From: Lentilactobacillus buchneri
Lineage (GTDB): Bacteria > Bacillota > Bacilli > Lactobacillales > Lactobacillaceae
NCBI RefSeq assembly: GCF_018314255.1
Contig: NZ_CP073066.1
Location: 2,444,573 to 2,508,572 of the forward strand
Reading direction: 5' to 3'
DNA length: 64,000 nt
Of this stretch, positions 45,480-53,370 are shown one piece after another (positions within the stretch are counted from its first letter, which is position 1; every line of letters begins with the position of its first letter). The notes below the pieces were generated by a model. The model worked only from the letters and a program-made list of their open reading frames with translations. It was not told where the DNA came from and did no database searches. A program made the translations under genes and the position numbers.

Positions 45480-46608
45480 TCGCTCCACCGCCACCGTTAG
45501 CAGTGATCGTGTCTGATTGAATCAGACCATTGATAGTTGCACTATGAATGGCACCTGAACGGTGATAAGTGAATTGGATGCCGCCATAATGACGCTTAGA
45601 CAGGTCTTCTAGTGACTGTGCGTCTCGATCAGATGACGTCACATTGAAGTCACCTTTCTTAGTGGCGTCATCTGTCAAGATAATGCCTTGCTGCCAACCA
45701 GTATCCAAAGTGTTGTAAACCACGGAAGCCAGCAAATCGATTCCAGACTTTTCGTAAGGAATCTTGTCATTCTCTTGAAACTTTTTCTGTACATTGAGCT
45801 GAACCATGGTTTTAATCCAGGTGTCACCATGCAGGTTATCGATATACTCACCGTTGGATGTCCAGCCCTCTGATGTCTCTGGGGTACCATTAACCATTAC
45901 GTATGCAATGGCATGATGATTGGTAATCCCTGCGAAATCAGTTGCTGAATAATCTTGAGTAGTAATCCCGTCTAAATCCTTGAACTTCCAAGTAACAGAT
46001 CCAACGGTCTTAGAAGCAACCCGACCAATTAAAGCTGCGTCCATTGCTTCAGTTAATGGATGTACCAGATCAATCGTGTATTCGTTACCTTCCCAATGAG
46101 AGAATGCATCTACGGATTCTTCTTGAACTACTAAGAACTTCAATAAGTTAGCTTCGCAAATGTTAGAAGCTAGCGTCATGTCCTCTGGATCATCCTGGTC
46201 AAAGACCATGAAGTACCAATCTTGCCACCAAAATGCGCCCAGTGAATCTTGAAGCTTGCCTTTTGGGTATGATAAAACAGCTACTCGGTCAGATGGAAAT
46301 TGTTGATTAAAGTAGGTCGTTACTTTGTTATACAAGGGTGTGCTTGAATCATAATCAAGTGCCAATGCATCAACACTTGAATACTCTTTGTAAACCGCTC
46401 CGGTTGTACTATCGGTGACGGACCGTAATAGGCCATCCGTAGTTGTAGCGTTGTTTGGAACGCCCCCACCCTTGCCATCTGAATCAGGAGCCGGTGTTTT
46501 AGTTAAGAACAAAATATTGCCAAAACCAATTTGTGGAATTGGCTGTTGTTCTTTCAAGTTAACAATAACGTCAGTAATACGCCCGTATGGGGCAATAGCT
46601 GTAGTCAT
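45472..46608 (-). CDS. Tail sheath protein, DUF3383 family
   Basis: The 378-residue contractile sheath subunit. Matching features are the N-terminal RITDVIVNLKEQQPIPQIGFGNILFL, the repeated strands around FWWQDWYFMVFDQDD, and the C-terminal domain with LASVVYNTLDTGWQQGIIL. DUF3383 sheaths go with DUF3277 tubes. The protein in frame 0 ends GGGGASS, a flexible tail, beyond which the +1 frame continues. The ATG follows TAGGAGG. Confidence 0.92.
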   Translation of the reverse strand: MTTAIAPYGRITDVIVNLKEQQPIPQIGFGNILFLTKTPAPDSDGKGGGVPNNATTTDGLLRSVTDSTTGAVYKEYSSVDALALDYDSSTPLYNKVTTYFNQQFPSDRVAVLSYPKGKLQDSLGAFWWQDWYFMVFDQDDPEDMTLASNICEANLLKFLVVQEESVDAFSHWEGNEYTIDLVHPLTEAMDAALIGRVASKTVGSVTWKFKDLDGITTQDYSATDFAGITNHHAIAYVMVNGTPETSEGWTSNGEYIDNLHGDTWIKTMVQLNVQKKFQENDKIPYEKSGIDLLASVVYNTLDTGWQQGIILTDDATKKGDFNVTSSDRDAQSLEDLSKRHYGGIQFTYHRSGAIHSATINGLIQSDTITANGGGGASS

Positions 46609-46619
46609 TTTGTTACCTC

Positions 46620-47153
46620 CTATTTTTTAATTGAAATTTTCGAATCATTATTACCATCAGAAATATCAGTACTATCGATTGTTGTGTGTGGTGAGTAAGT
46701 GAAGTCCAGATCAGTATCCTCAAACGTCAGCCCAGAAATAACAGCAAACGTCGCATCAAATCCCACGGCATAGTCGTAGTTACTGCCAATGACGGCATTA
46801 TGCGACATAACATCACCGGTTGTTTGGATCGTCATTGAACACTGCTTTAGGAACCGCTTGTAACTTGGATCTCGTAAGGCTTCGAAAAGCTGACTCGCCA
46901 AATCATCCGCCTGCCAATAGTCGTTTGAATGAGCGTCAAGCTGTAGGATAATCTGATAATTTCGATGATCTGGGAAATCAGCTAGTTCTTCATGATCGCC
47001 AGCTACCGTCACAAACGTGAAAAACGGGTACTGAGGTCGATCAGTGGTCAATTCCTGGGCATAAAAAAGCTGCCCGGTCGATTGTTTGACAATCTCACCA
47101 AGGCAGTGAATTAATAGTTTCTTCCCCGATTTATATTGACTGATTGAGGTCAT
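46620..47153 (-). CDS. Phage neck terminator protein (gp12-like / LIC_12616 type)
   Basis: A 177-residue protein just before the sheath, in the place of the tail terminator. The middle part fits the family: YPFFTFVTVAGDHEELADFPDHR, QIILQLDAHSNDYWQADDLASQLFEAL. Terminators cap the tail and mediate joining to the head. The ATG abuts the AAGGGG site, an unusually short spacing, and overlaps the preceding gene by 23 bp. Confidence 0.75.
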   Translation of the reverse strand: MTSISQYKSGKKLLIHCLGEIVKQSTGQLFYAQELTTDRPQYPFFTFVTVAGDHEELADFPDHRNYQIILQLDAHSNDYWQADDLASQLFEALRDPSYKRFLKQCSMTIQTTGDVMSHNAVIGSNYDYAVGFDATFAVISGLTFEDTDLDFTYSPHTTIDSTDISDGNNDSKISIKK

Positions 47154-47514
47154 CCCCTTTCAGTTCGTAGATAACCACGTCTGAATAATCTTGATAGTTG
47201 CTGTAATTAACCACCCGATACTTTCCCTCTTGAGTCGTCGATTCAACAATCGTGTTCTTGGGGTACTTACCGGTTGACAACCACAGCAAGTCAGCATCAG
47301 ATTGTGAACCACCACTGACATTCATCAACGTGTGATCAAAGGTACTATAGGGCAGGATCGGTTCGTGGCGTTTCTCAGGCTCAATTTCATCAGTTGTTTT
47401 TTGAACGGGCACGCCATCGACAGGACCGGTGGAACCATCTAGTAAATCAGCCGACCAAACGTTAATGTCAACGCCTTTTCGATTGATTAATGATTTCATC
47501 TTGAGCTTTTTCAT
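47131..47514 (-). CDS. Phage head-tail connector region protein, unknown
   Basis: A 127-residue protein between the neck proteins. A basic start (MKKLKMKSLINRKGVDINVW) is followed by acidic and strand-rich parts. No family is recognised; by position it corresponds to the second connector or head-closure protein. The ATG at 47,514 lies eight bases behind GGGTGG. It is coupled to both neighbours. Confidence 0.7.
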   Translation of the reverse strand: MKKLKMKSLINRKGVDINVWSADLLDGSTGPVDGVPVQKTTDEIEPEKRHEPILPYSTFDHTLMNVSGGSQSDADLLWLSTGKYPKNTIVESTTQEGKYRVVNYSNYQDYSDVVIYELKGDDLNQSI

Positions 47515-48143
47515 CACTCATGCCACCCTTCTAGAATTCGACACTCCACATTTCGGGTTAAAATGCCTTTATCAACCAGCGGATTATTGGTACCCTTACG
47601 ATCAATTGTTGCCGGCGCATTGGCTGGATCAGACCAAGCAATCATCTGTCTGCGAATATCATTCTTAGCAGTTTCACCCAAGATTGTCAGCAATTCTTTA
47701 GCAGTCATTGAGCCATCGATGATCTGTCCGATACCGTTCATCACCATGCGCTGATACTTCTTTTCGTTTTGAATTTTGGCTGTCCGGATAAACGGTCGTG
47801 GTGGAATAGTGACTTCTTTAACTAAGATATAAACGATCTTGAACTTGTTTCCATTGGGTACAGCAAGTACATTCTTGCCTTTTGGCCTGAATAGTCCCGG
47901 TATCTCACGTGCCGGCATTGGTCCACCATCGGCACCCATTGGAGTGTCCTTGGTGGGAATCGTTAACCATTCACCATTCTTAGGCTGAATATGTGGTGCA
48001 CCGTACTCATTAGCGCGAACAATCGTCAGCAGCTTGCTATCTTCGCTACTACTAAAAAAGCCAATTGCCACATACGATCGATTAAGAATATCAAACTGTT
48101 TAAAAATCTGGGGCCATTTGTTATCAATCCGAAGCTCTGTCAA
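47514..48143 (-). CDS. Phage neck protein, virion morphogenesis / HK97 gp10-like
   Basis: A 209-residue protein. The segment YVAIGFFSSSEDSKLLTIVRANEYGAPH and the later IPPRPFIRTA are typical of gp10-like minor tail and neck proteins in Mu-like and P2-like phages. Together with DUF4054 before it and the terminator after it, it forms the head-tail joining module. It overlaps the DUF4054 gene by 4 bp. Confidence 0.8.
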   Translation of the reverse strand: MTELRIDNKWPQIFKQFDILNRSYVAIGFFSSSEDSKLLTIVRANEYGAPHIQPKNGEWLTIPTKDTPMGADGGPMPAREIPGLFRPKGKNVLAVPNGNKFKIVYILVKEVTIPPRPFIRTAKIQNEKKYQRMVMNGIGQIIDGSMTAKELLTILGETAKNDIRRQMIAWSDPANAPATIDRKGTNNPLVDKGILTRNVECRILEGWHE

Positions 48144-48547
48144 TGTTGCACCACGATAAAGTTGAAATTATCACCCTTCCCGTACTGCTTCCACAATTTC
48201 CAATACATGCGGCCCCAGATAGAACTATTGATCCATTTAGTGTTCTGCATATTTTTGGAAAAGTAAGTGGTTTTCAACACATCAACTTGCTCAGATTGAA
48301 TCCCGCGACCAGATTCATCGTCCATCGTCAGTAGATGCAACGTCAAGTAGCGCTCGGCTTGCTCTCGAATTGCTTGTCCAATGTCTTCATCCCCTACAAT
48401 GATATGAGCGGGAAAGCCATCGCCAAGCACTTCGACATGGGCATCACCCATCAGCTGAGTGAGCGTTGCATCCGGAACATCTTCAACTAAGTCCGGAGCT
48501 GTCGCCTTGACCTGATCGATAGTGGTTAAAACTTGTGAAGCGGCCAT
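48140..48547 (-). CDS. Head-tail adaptor, DUF4054 family
   Basis: A 135-residue mostly helical protein located right after the major capsid gene. Family features are the VKATAPDLVEDVPDATLTQLMGDAH start and the EQAERYLTLHLLT helix. DUF4054 proteins act as connectors below the portal. The ATG follows GGAGGCG. Confidence 0.82.
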   Translation of the reverse strand: MAASQVLTTIDQVKATAPDLVEDVPDATLTQLMGDAHVEVLGDGFPAHIIVGDEDIGQAIREQAERYLTLHLLTMDDESGRGIQSEQVDVLKTTYFSKNMQNTKWINSSIWGRMYWKLWKQYGKGDNFNFIVVQH

Positions 48548-48565
48548 TGTCGTCGCCTCCCATCT

Positions 48566-49450
48566 TTAGATGCCAGTTACCTTAACAAATGCTTCTGGAA
48601 CACGGCAAATTAAACCACCACATTGTTCTGAGTATGGAATGGTATAAGTCATGTTTCGATATTCAGTCTGTTGACGGGTTAAAGGTTGAGCATCAAGAAT
48701 TTCAGCGGTCACTGACGAATTGTCAAAGATCATTGCCATATCTTTCTTGCTGTCAGCCCCAGATAACTCATTAACCACGGTGATTTGTGAGAACCATCCC
48801 CGTGATTGCAGCAATTGAATCAGAGTAGTTGGTTGATAGTCATTGTATGGAACATCCAGAGCATCGTAAGCGGCCTGTGGGAGTGCCAAAACAGGCTTAA
48901 CGTCTGCGTAGCCAGTCAGCTGGGTGATCTGTTGTTTAGCATCTTTTAGCTCATTCAGTAAGACTTTAGGGTCATTGGTGTTGCCCTTACCGTCACTAAA
49001 TGCTGTATTCAGCTTGAAGTTTTGAATCCCTGGAAAATTAATCATTCCTGGAATACCTGCATCATCATTTCCGTTGAAAACTAACTTATCTTCAAAGTCA
49101 GCCATTCCTTGATTGATGGCAGCTGCTTGAGTAGCATCTAAATTCACACCAGCCAAATTAGCCTGTTGAACTTCGTCTAGTGAGTAATTAGCACCCAAAG
49201 CAAAGGTGATAATTTTTTGAGATGCTTCTTGCATGTCAGCATCTACCAATGGAATATCAGTCCCACGGTTAGCCAAGACACGGGCAGCACCTCGAGCGGT
49301 CATGGTTTGATAAGTATACATTTTGGTACCAGGTGCAACTTTGTGTGATCCAAATAGCGAACGGGCTTTAAGAATCTCTTTACGCGGTGTGTAGACCGTC
49401 TTATCAAGATTCTCTAGCGCACGTCGGCTAATAATAGCTGTTTGTGCCAT
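48566..49450 (-). CDS. Major capsid protein (DUF2184-like)
   Basis: A 294-residue protein with the fold pattern of HK97-type capsids of the DUF2184/encapsulin-like group: VYTPRKEILKARSLFG, a central long helix with FEDKLVFNGNDDAGIPGMIN, and the C-terminal TIPYSEQCGGLICRVPEAFV. It lies in the normal place between decoration and connector genes, with a strong AGGAGG site. Confidence 0.87.
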   Translation of the reverse strand: MAQTAIISRRALENLDKTVYTPRKEILKARSLFGSHKVAPGTKMYTYQTMTARGAARVLANRGTDIPLVDADMQEASQKIITFALGANYSLDEVQQANLAGVNLDATQAAAINQGMADFEDKLVFNGNDDAGIPGMINFPGIQNFKLNTAFSDGKGNTNDPKVLLNELKDAKQQITQLTGYADVKPVLALPQAAYDALDVPYNDYQPTTLIQLLQSRGWFSQITVVNELSGADSKKDMAMIFDNSSVTAEILDAQPLTRQQTEYRNMTYTIPYSEQCGGLICRVPEAFVKVTGI

Positions 49451-49465
49451 TTATAATTTCCTCCT

Positions 49466-49492
49466 AACAAAAAAGGCTCAATTATGAACCCT
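49466..49492 (-). terminator. Weak terminator before the major capsid gene
   Basis: On the minus strand AGGGTTCA pairs with TGAGCCTT (G-U pairs), followed by TTTTG. It would separate the Ig-domain gene from the capsid gene. Confidence 0.5.
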
Positions 49493-49509
49493 TCTAGTTT
49501 ATTTAATAG

Positions 49510-50502
49510 TTATGATGCAGTGGTAACTGTAACTGCCGTTGTAGCAGTCTTTGAACCGTCAGCATACGATGTTGCTGTTATCTGGACAGTTTTGCCCGGA
49601 TCAGTAGCTTTAATACCATGAACAGTTCCATCAGCATCAACAGTTGCCAAGGTTGGATCAGCTGATTTATAAATAACGCCTTTGTTAGTAGCGTTATCCG
49701 GAGCAATTACTGCATTGATCTTAGCGGTCTTACCAACTTGAACCGTCAAGCTCTTGTCGGCAGTAATGCCGGTTACATTCACCGTTGGCGTTTGTACGTT
49801 TAAAGTAACCGTTGCTTTCTTAGATGTGTCATCCACAGAAGTAGCTGTAATCGTAACCGATCCCGCTTTTACACCTTTGGCACTACCAGAATCAGCATCA
49901 ATAGTTGCAACTGTCGTATCGCTTGAAGAATACTTCAAAGCCTTATTGGTGGCATCGTCAGGACTAACTGTAGCAATAATATTCTTAGTTTCGCCAACAT
50001 TAATATTAGTTGATTCACCGACAAATTTTACACCAGTAACCGCAATCTTTGCTGAATCGGTCGTTACACTAACTGAATCAGATGCGCCACTGTCGCCACT
50101 TGCATTGCTAACCACAACAGTTGCGTCGTAATCAGTCCCATCTGCCAGACCGTCCACAACTAAGCTACTAAGATCCATTGGTTTGTCGAATTCTTTGGTT
50201 TTCGCATCGTTATCGCCATTTTTATACGAGATAACTGCTTTTGTGATGGGTGCTGAGCCATCACCCGTGGCTAACTTGACATTGGCAGTGAACTGTTTCG
50301 CTCCTGGTGTCAGTGTCATAGATGGTTTGCTCGGCAAAGTTGTTTGATCTGGAATGGCTAAAGTGGCATCGCCATCATTCTTGGTTGCTAACCAGCCAGA
50401 ATAGATGGTGTTCGGTGTCAGTTGACTGATCGTCACAGGTGATGGCACATCTTTAGCGAGTGAATTCTTATCTTTATCTTCAACAGAAAAATTATCTGCC
50501 AT
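49510..50502 (-). CDS. Ig-like/FN3-repeat phage head decoration protein
   Basis: A 330-residue repeat protein. Residues 1-55 look like the second half of a fibronectin type III domain (TISQLTPNTIYSGW), 57-145 a full FN3 unit (SSLVVDGLADGTDYDATVVVS), and 150-330 two bacterial Ig-like (BIG2) domains (VTGVKFVGESTNINVG and VTGITADKSLTVQVG). Such domains decorate virions and may bind sugars. The ATG at 50,502 lies eight bases behind AGGAGG. The frame is also open upstream except for one TAG at 50,515, where it joins the +1-frame extension of the previous gene. Confidence 0.85.
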   Translation of the reverse strand: MADNFSVEDKDKNSLAKDVPSPVTISQLTPNTIYSGWLATKNDGDATLAIPDQTTLPSKPSMTLTPGAKQFTANVKLATGDGSAPITKAVISYKNGDNDAKTKEFDKPMDLSSLVVDGLADGTDYDATVVVSNASGDSGASDSVSVTTDSAKIAVTGVKFVGESTNINVGETKNIIATVSPDDATNKALKYSSSDTTVATIDADSGSAKGVKAGSVTITATSVDDTSKKATVTLNVQTPTVNVTGITADKSLTVQVGKTAKINAVIAPDNATNKGVIYKSADPTLATVDADGTVHGIKATDPGKTVQITATSYADGSKTATTAVTVTTAS

Positions 50503-50514
50503 TTGTTCCACCTC

Positions 50515-50589
50515 CTATTTAAGATTTAAAGTTACTGTTTTATCTGTGGTGCTTGCACTATCTAGTTGGGGAGCATCATTTGCCAATAC
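50515..50589 (-). other. +1-frame C-terminal extension of the capsid decoration gene
   Basis: The +1 frame across the end of the decoration gene is open for 24 codons (VLANDAPQLDSASTTDKTVT then LNLK) and stops at TAG in the next ribosome site. It resembles the peptide after the tail sheath gene and looks like the first two strands of an FN3 domain. After the TAG the same frame runs into the Ig/FN3 protein, whose first 55 residues look like the missing rest of that domain. Confidence 0.6.
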
Positions 50590-51055
50590 TCGCCTGATCC
50601 TTAGTTGCAGAAGTATAACCAAGGCTAGTTTGCAAGAATGCTGTATCACCCGAATTGCCTGTAGTAGTAAAGAGACCAACAACAGCATCTGAGTCACCAG
50701 CCGGCTTGAACTTACCGTCAGCATCTACGGTGGCAGCTTCATTCTTGTTGACATCAGCTGAAAGTGGAACAGCAATCGTTCCTTCACGTAGAATGCCAAG
50801 AGCTTCACCAACTTTCCAAGTGTCATCTTGAGTATCGGTAAAATGTTCTGAATCAACGTACCCACGAGCCAATGCAATACCATAAATAGGAGCAGCATTT
50901 GCAGGTACTACTTTGCCAGCTTGCAACGCCACGGCTTGGCCATAACTAATTGGTGCACCAGCAGTTTCAGTATTAACAGTTTGTGTTTGAGTGGTGGCAG
51001 CTTTGCCAGCGCCCAAAGAGCCTTGTTGATACATCCCTGAAATTGGAATTGTCAT
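50576..51055 (-). CDS. Capsid decoration / structural cement protein
   Basis: A 159-residue protein following the protease-scaffold gene and preceding the capsid gene, the usual place of a decoration protein. Recognisable parts are MTIPISGMYQQGSLGAGKA, ISYGQAVALQAGKVVPA, IYGIALARGYV and the strand-rich end. It resembles DUF2190-like cement proteins. Frame 0 ends SATKDQASIGK; an extension in the +1 frame follows. Confidence 0.8.
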   Translation of the reverse strand: MTIPISGMYQQGSLGAGKAATTQTQTVNTETAGAPISYGQAVALQAGKVVPANAAPIYGIALARGYVDSEHFTDTQDDTWKVGEALGILREGTIAVPLSADVNKNEAATVDADGKFKPAGDSDAVVGLFTTTGNSGDTAFLQTSLGYTSATKDQASIGK

Positions 51056-51070
51056 GTGTATATCCTCCTT

Positions 51071-51649
51071 TTATTTAGATTCGTTCAAGTGATAGCGAGA
51101 CTCAGCTAATTTAGTAAGATCATCTAAGCCATCTTTATGAATGCTAGTGAAGCCGACAACTCCCGGCTGATCAGCAATTGCTAGCATGCTGTCATAGAAA
51201 GCATTGATGTAATCATCTGATTTTTCTTTTTCATCAAATGAATCATTCTTTGCCTTGATAGCAGCAATCTTAATATCTTTGTCAGACTTGCCTTTAAAGT
51301 CGAATGAATCGCCCACGAATGGTGTTGCTTGTTTGATTAAAGCCACTCGCTGTTCAGCAAGTTTATCAATCGAGTCACCTTTGAAGTCTTCAAGTTTGCC
51401 CTTCAAATCTTTGTTCTCTGCTTCTAATGCATCAGCTTTAGCTTGGGCACTATCAGCAGCCTTCTTATTATCAGCTGAAGACCCATTAGCTTTAGCAATT
51501 TGATCTTGTAAGTCTTTGACTTTAGCTTGAGTTGCTGCTAGTTGCTGCTTGAGTGAGTCAAGTGAACTGTTGGCTTTGGCAGCTGTATCAGCATCTTCGG
51601 CCGCAACAGTGATATTTGCGCCATCAAGCATTACTTTGGTCGTTTCCAT
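51071..51649 (-). CDS. Nested scaffold protein, internal start in the DUF2213 gene
   Basis: In frame within the protease gene, AAAAGGAGG lies ten bases before an ATG at 51,649 (METTKVMLDG). That is as strong as the ribosome sites of full genes and stands exactly at the border of protease and coiled coil. The product would have 192 residues, almost all scaffold. This is the arrangement of phage lambda C and Nu3. Internal initiation is inferred from sequence alone. Confidence 0.55.
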   Translation of the reverse strand: METTKVMLDGANITVAAEDADTAAKANSSLDSLKQQLAATQAKVKDLQDQIAKANGSSADNKKAADSAQAKADALEAENKDLKGKLEDFKGDSIDKLAEQRVALIKQATPFVGDSFDFKGKSDKDIKIAAIKAKNDSFDEKEKSDDYINAFYDSMLAIADQPGVVGFTSIHKDGLDDLTKLAESRYHLNESK

Positions 51650-52216
51650 GTGCTGTTTTCCTCCTTTTAATTCTTTTTTGTCAGTCATGATTGCGGAATC
51701 ACCGGTGATTCTTACTGAATGGCCAGCGCGTCCACGATCTACAACAGCGACGTGATTGATTTGAATATTCCGCTGCATTGAGTCGTACTGCATCCCTTGG
51801 TAACTGCCACTTTGGGGTACCACCTCAGTGACAAAGCCGATTGACAATTCTTGTTTGCCGTCCTTAATTTCTTTGATTAGAGTCGGATCAGTAATTGTCA
51901 TATCAACCTTGACGCGATCGCCATCTGTATGAGCATTGTCAGCCGTGATACCTTTGCCATATTTGGCATAGTTCTGTGTGTTGACTAGCTCAGATGGATG
52001 GTTGTCAGTAACCGCTTTGTTATTGGCAGAACTCACAGCTTCATCAGCCAGTAAGTCCTGCGGTAACTTGGCTTCCATCTCAATGCTGCCATCGGCCTTT
52101 TGGTAAGGGAACACGCCGACCCGAGCAATCGGCACGTCGTTAACGTGCAAGAAACCAGTATCGGCATCTTCCACGACCTTACCAATTGGCGCGGTATCAT
52201 AACGCGTTGTTGACAT
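51071..52216 (-). CDS. Head maturation protease fused to scaffold, DUF2213 family
   Basis: A 381-residue protein. The N-terminal 165 residues match DUF2213, a serine protease of the U35 type, with VTDNHPSELV (His) and QELSIGFVTEV (Ser) and NHVAVVDRGRAG. Residues 190-290 are a long Lys/Ala/Gln/Asp-rich coiled coil typical of scaffolding proteins. It precedes the cement and capsid genes. An internal start at residue 190 probably yields the free scaffold. Confidence 0.9.
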   Translation of the reverse strand: MSTTRYDTAPIGKVVEDADTGFLHVNDVPIARVGVFPYQKADGSIEMEAKLPQDLLADEAVSSANNKAVTDNHPSELVNTQNYAKYGKGITADNAHTDGDRVKVDMTITDPTLIKEIKDGKQELSIGFVTEVVPQSGSYQGMQYDSMQRNIQINHVAVVDRGRAGHSVRITGDSAIMTDKKELKGGKQHMETTKVMLDGANITVAAEDADTAAKANSSLDSLKQQLAATQAKVKDLQDQIAKANGSSADNKKAADSAQAKADALEAENKDLKGKLEDFKGDSIDKLAEQRVALIKQATPFVGDSFDFKGKSDKDIKIAAIKAKNDSFDEKEKSDDYINAFYDSMLAIADQPGVVGFTSIHKDGLDDLTKLAESRYHLNESK

Positions 52217-52218
52217 AG

Positions 52219-52464
52219 CTACTTACCAATCGGAATGATGACTTGAGCGCTCGGAATATGAATCGTTTGGCCAACACGAATGGCAAAGGTGTGCTTGTCG
52301 ATGTTGTTATAGAAACGCAATTGCTGCAAGCCAACTTTGCTTTGATTAGCAATCCCCAGCAAAGTGTCAGTGTCTTTAACTTGATAAGTTGTTTTGTCAC
52401 GTGAGTAATCAAATTGAGCGTGGCCAAACTTATCAAATCCTTTAGTCTGAATTGGTTCATTCAC
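52219..52464 (-). CDS. Small LysM-domain protein in the head operon
   Basis: An 81-residue protein consisting of a short leader and one LysM module (TTYQVKDTDTLLGIANQSKV, then GLQQLRFYNNIDKHTFAIRVGQTIHIPS). LysM domains bind peptidoglycan. The GTG at 52,464 is eight bases behind AAAGGA; an ATG nine bases earlier touches that site. No signal peptide or membrane segment. It sits between the minor head protein and the protease genes; such small LysM proteins occur in related myovirus head modules, with unknown role. Confidence 0.75.
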   Translation of the reverse strand: MNEPIQTKGFDKFGHAQFDYSRDKTTYQVKDTDTLLGIANQSKVGLQQLRFYNNIDKHTFAIRVGQTIHIPSAQVIIPIGK

Positions 52465-52553
52465 AATAATCATCCTTTCAAAAAAGGAACGCTGGTTTCT
52501 CAGCATTCCCGTAGATTTGCCAATTGATAACCCAGCCGACTACTGGGATAAAT

Positions 52554-53366
52554 TTACAAGTCAAATATCGGAAGTGCCACGCAGCGACACCGAATTGGCT
52601 CACCTGGGAGCATTCCATTGTCACCACCATCCGGATCGTTATACCTTTGAATTGTGCCATCAAGCTCTTGATGTCGTGGTCGTACCCGAGCATCTTCCAT
52701 GGACTGCCAAATGTATTGGCCAGCCCCAGCTCTTTGAGAACGGTAAGCATCTAATTGGCCTAAAATCTTGCCTGTCTGGTCATTTGCAATCAGGGCCGCA
52801 TGGTTATTCGCCATTTGGGTGGTTTTCGTCAGTGCCTTAGCAATTGTACCTACGCCACCGCCATCACCAATACTTTGATAGATAGTTTTCTCAAGGCGAT
52901 CAGTAAAATTGGAGCGTATCGATTTAATTAAGGCCACATTCTCTTTAATCTTCATGCGGGTATACTCATCAAGTGTGCTGCTGTGCTCAATCGCTGACAA
53001 GCCTACATGCGAAGCTTGTGCTTGGATATTCTTATAGCTAAATGAATCAACCGAATGTACATAGCTCATAACCATGCTGGATAAGAACGCATCTGAATCA
53101 CTATTATTGATAGCTGCAATCAGAATGGCAATGGCAGCCGCAATGTCGTCACTGTGATCGTCATTGTCATCCGTTAAGATCTGTGACCCGCCTTTAACCT
53201 GCGGATTAATCAATCGAGTAATAAAATCTTTGGCAATCGAATGCCAACCACTGACAAGTGTGCGAATACGTCGTGAATAGTATGTTTCTAAAGACCAAGG
53301 ATATCTGGTTCGAGGAATGCCATGTGTAATCTTCTTTATCTCATCCGGTGTTAGCTTCTTAACCAT
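52554..53366 (-). CDS. Minor head protein, Mu gpF / SPP1 gp7-like
   Basis: A 270-residue head morphogenesis protein. The C-terminal core is the family signature: LIANDQTGKILGQLDAYRSQ, YIWQSMEDARVRPRHQELDG and GEPIRCRCVALPIFD. A few copies sit inside the head near the portal and may enter the cell with DNA. The ATG at 53,366 (MVKKLTPDE) lies behind GGGAAG, just before the portal stop; a longer ATG reading would overlap the portal gene by 53 bp. Confidence 0.9.
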   Translation of the reverse strand: MVKKLTPDEIKKITHGIPRTRYPWSLETYYSRRIRTLVSGWHSIAKDFITRLINPQVKGGSQILTDDNDDHSDDIAAAIAILIAAINNSDSDAFLSSMVMSYVHSVDSFSYKNIQAQASHVGLSAIEHSSTLDEYTRMKIKENVALIKSIRSNFTDRLEKTIYQSIGDGGGVGTIAKALTKTTQMANNHAALIANDQTGKILGQLDAYRSQRAGAGQYIWQSMEDARVRPRHQELDGTIQRYNDPDGGDNGMLPGEPIRCRCVALPIFDL

Positions 53367-53370
53367 GGCA

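Noticed and set aside
50590..50724. N-terminal 45 codons of the frame leading to the decoration extension
   Set aside because: Leu/Val-rich shadow of the decoration gene; only the segment from about 50,589 is similar to the sheath extension.
52478..52750. 90-codon minus-strand ORF
   Set aside because: Out-of-frame shadow of the minor head protein's signature region and the gap beyond it.
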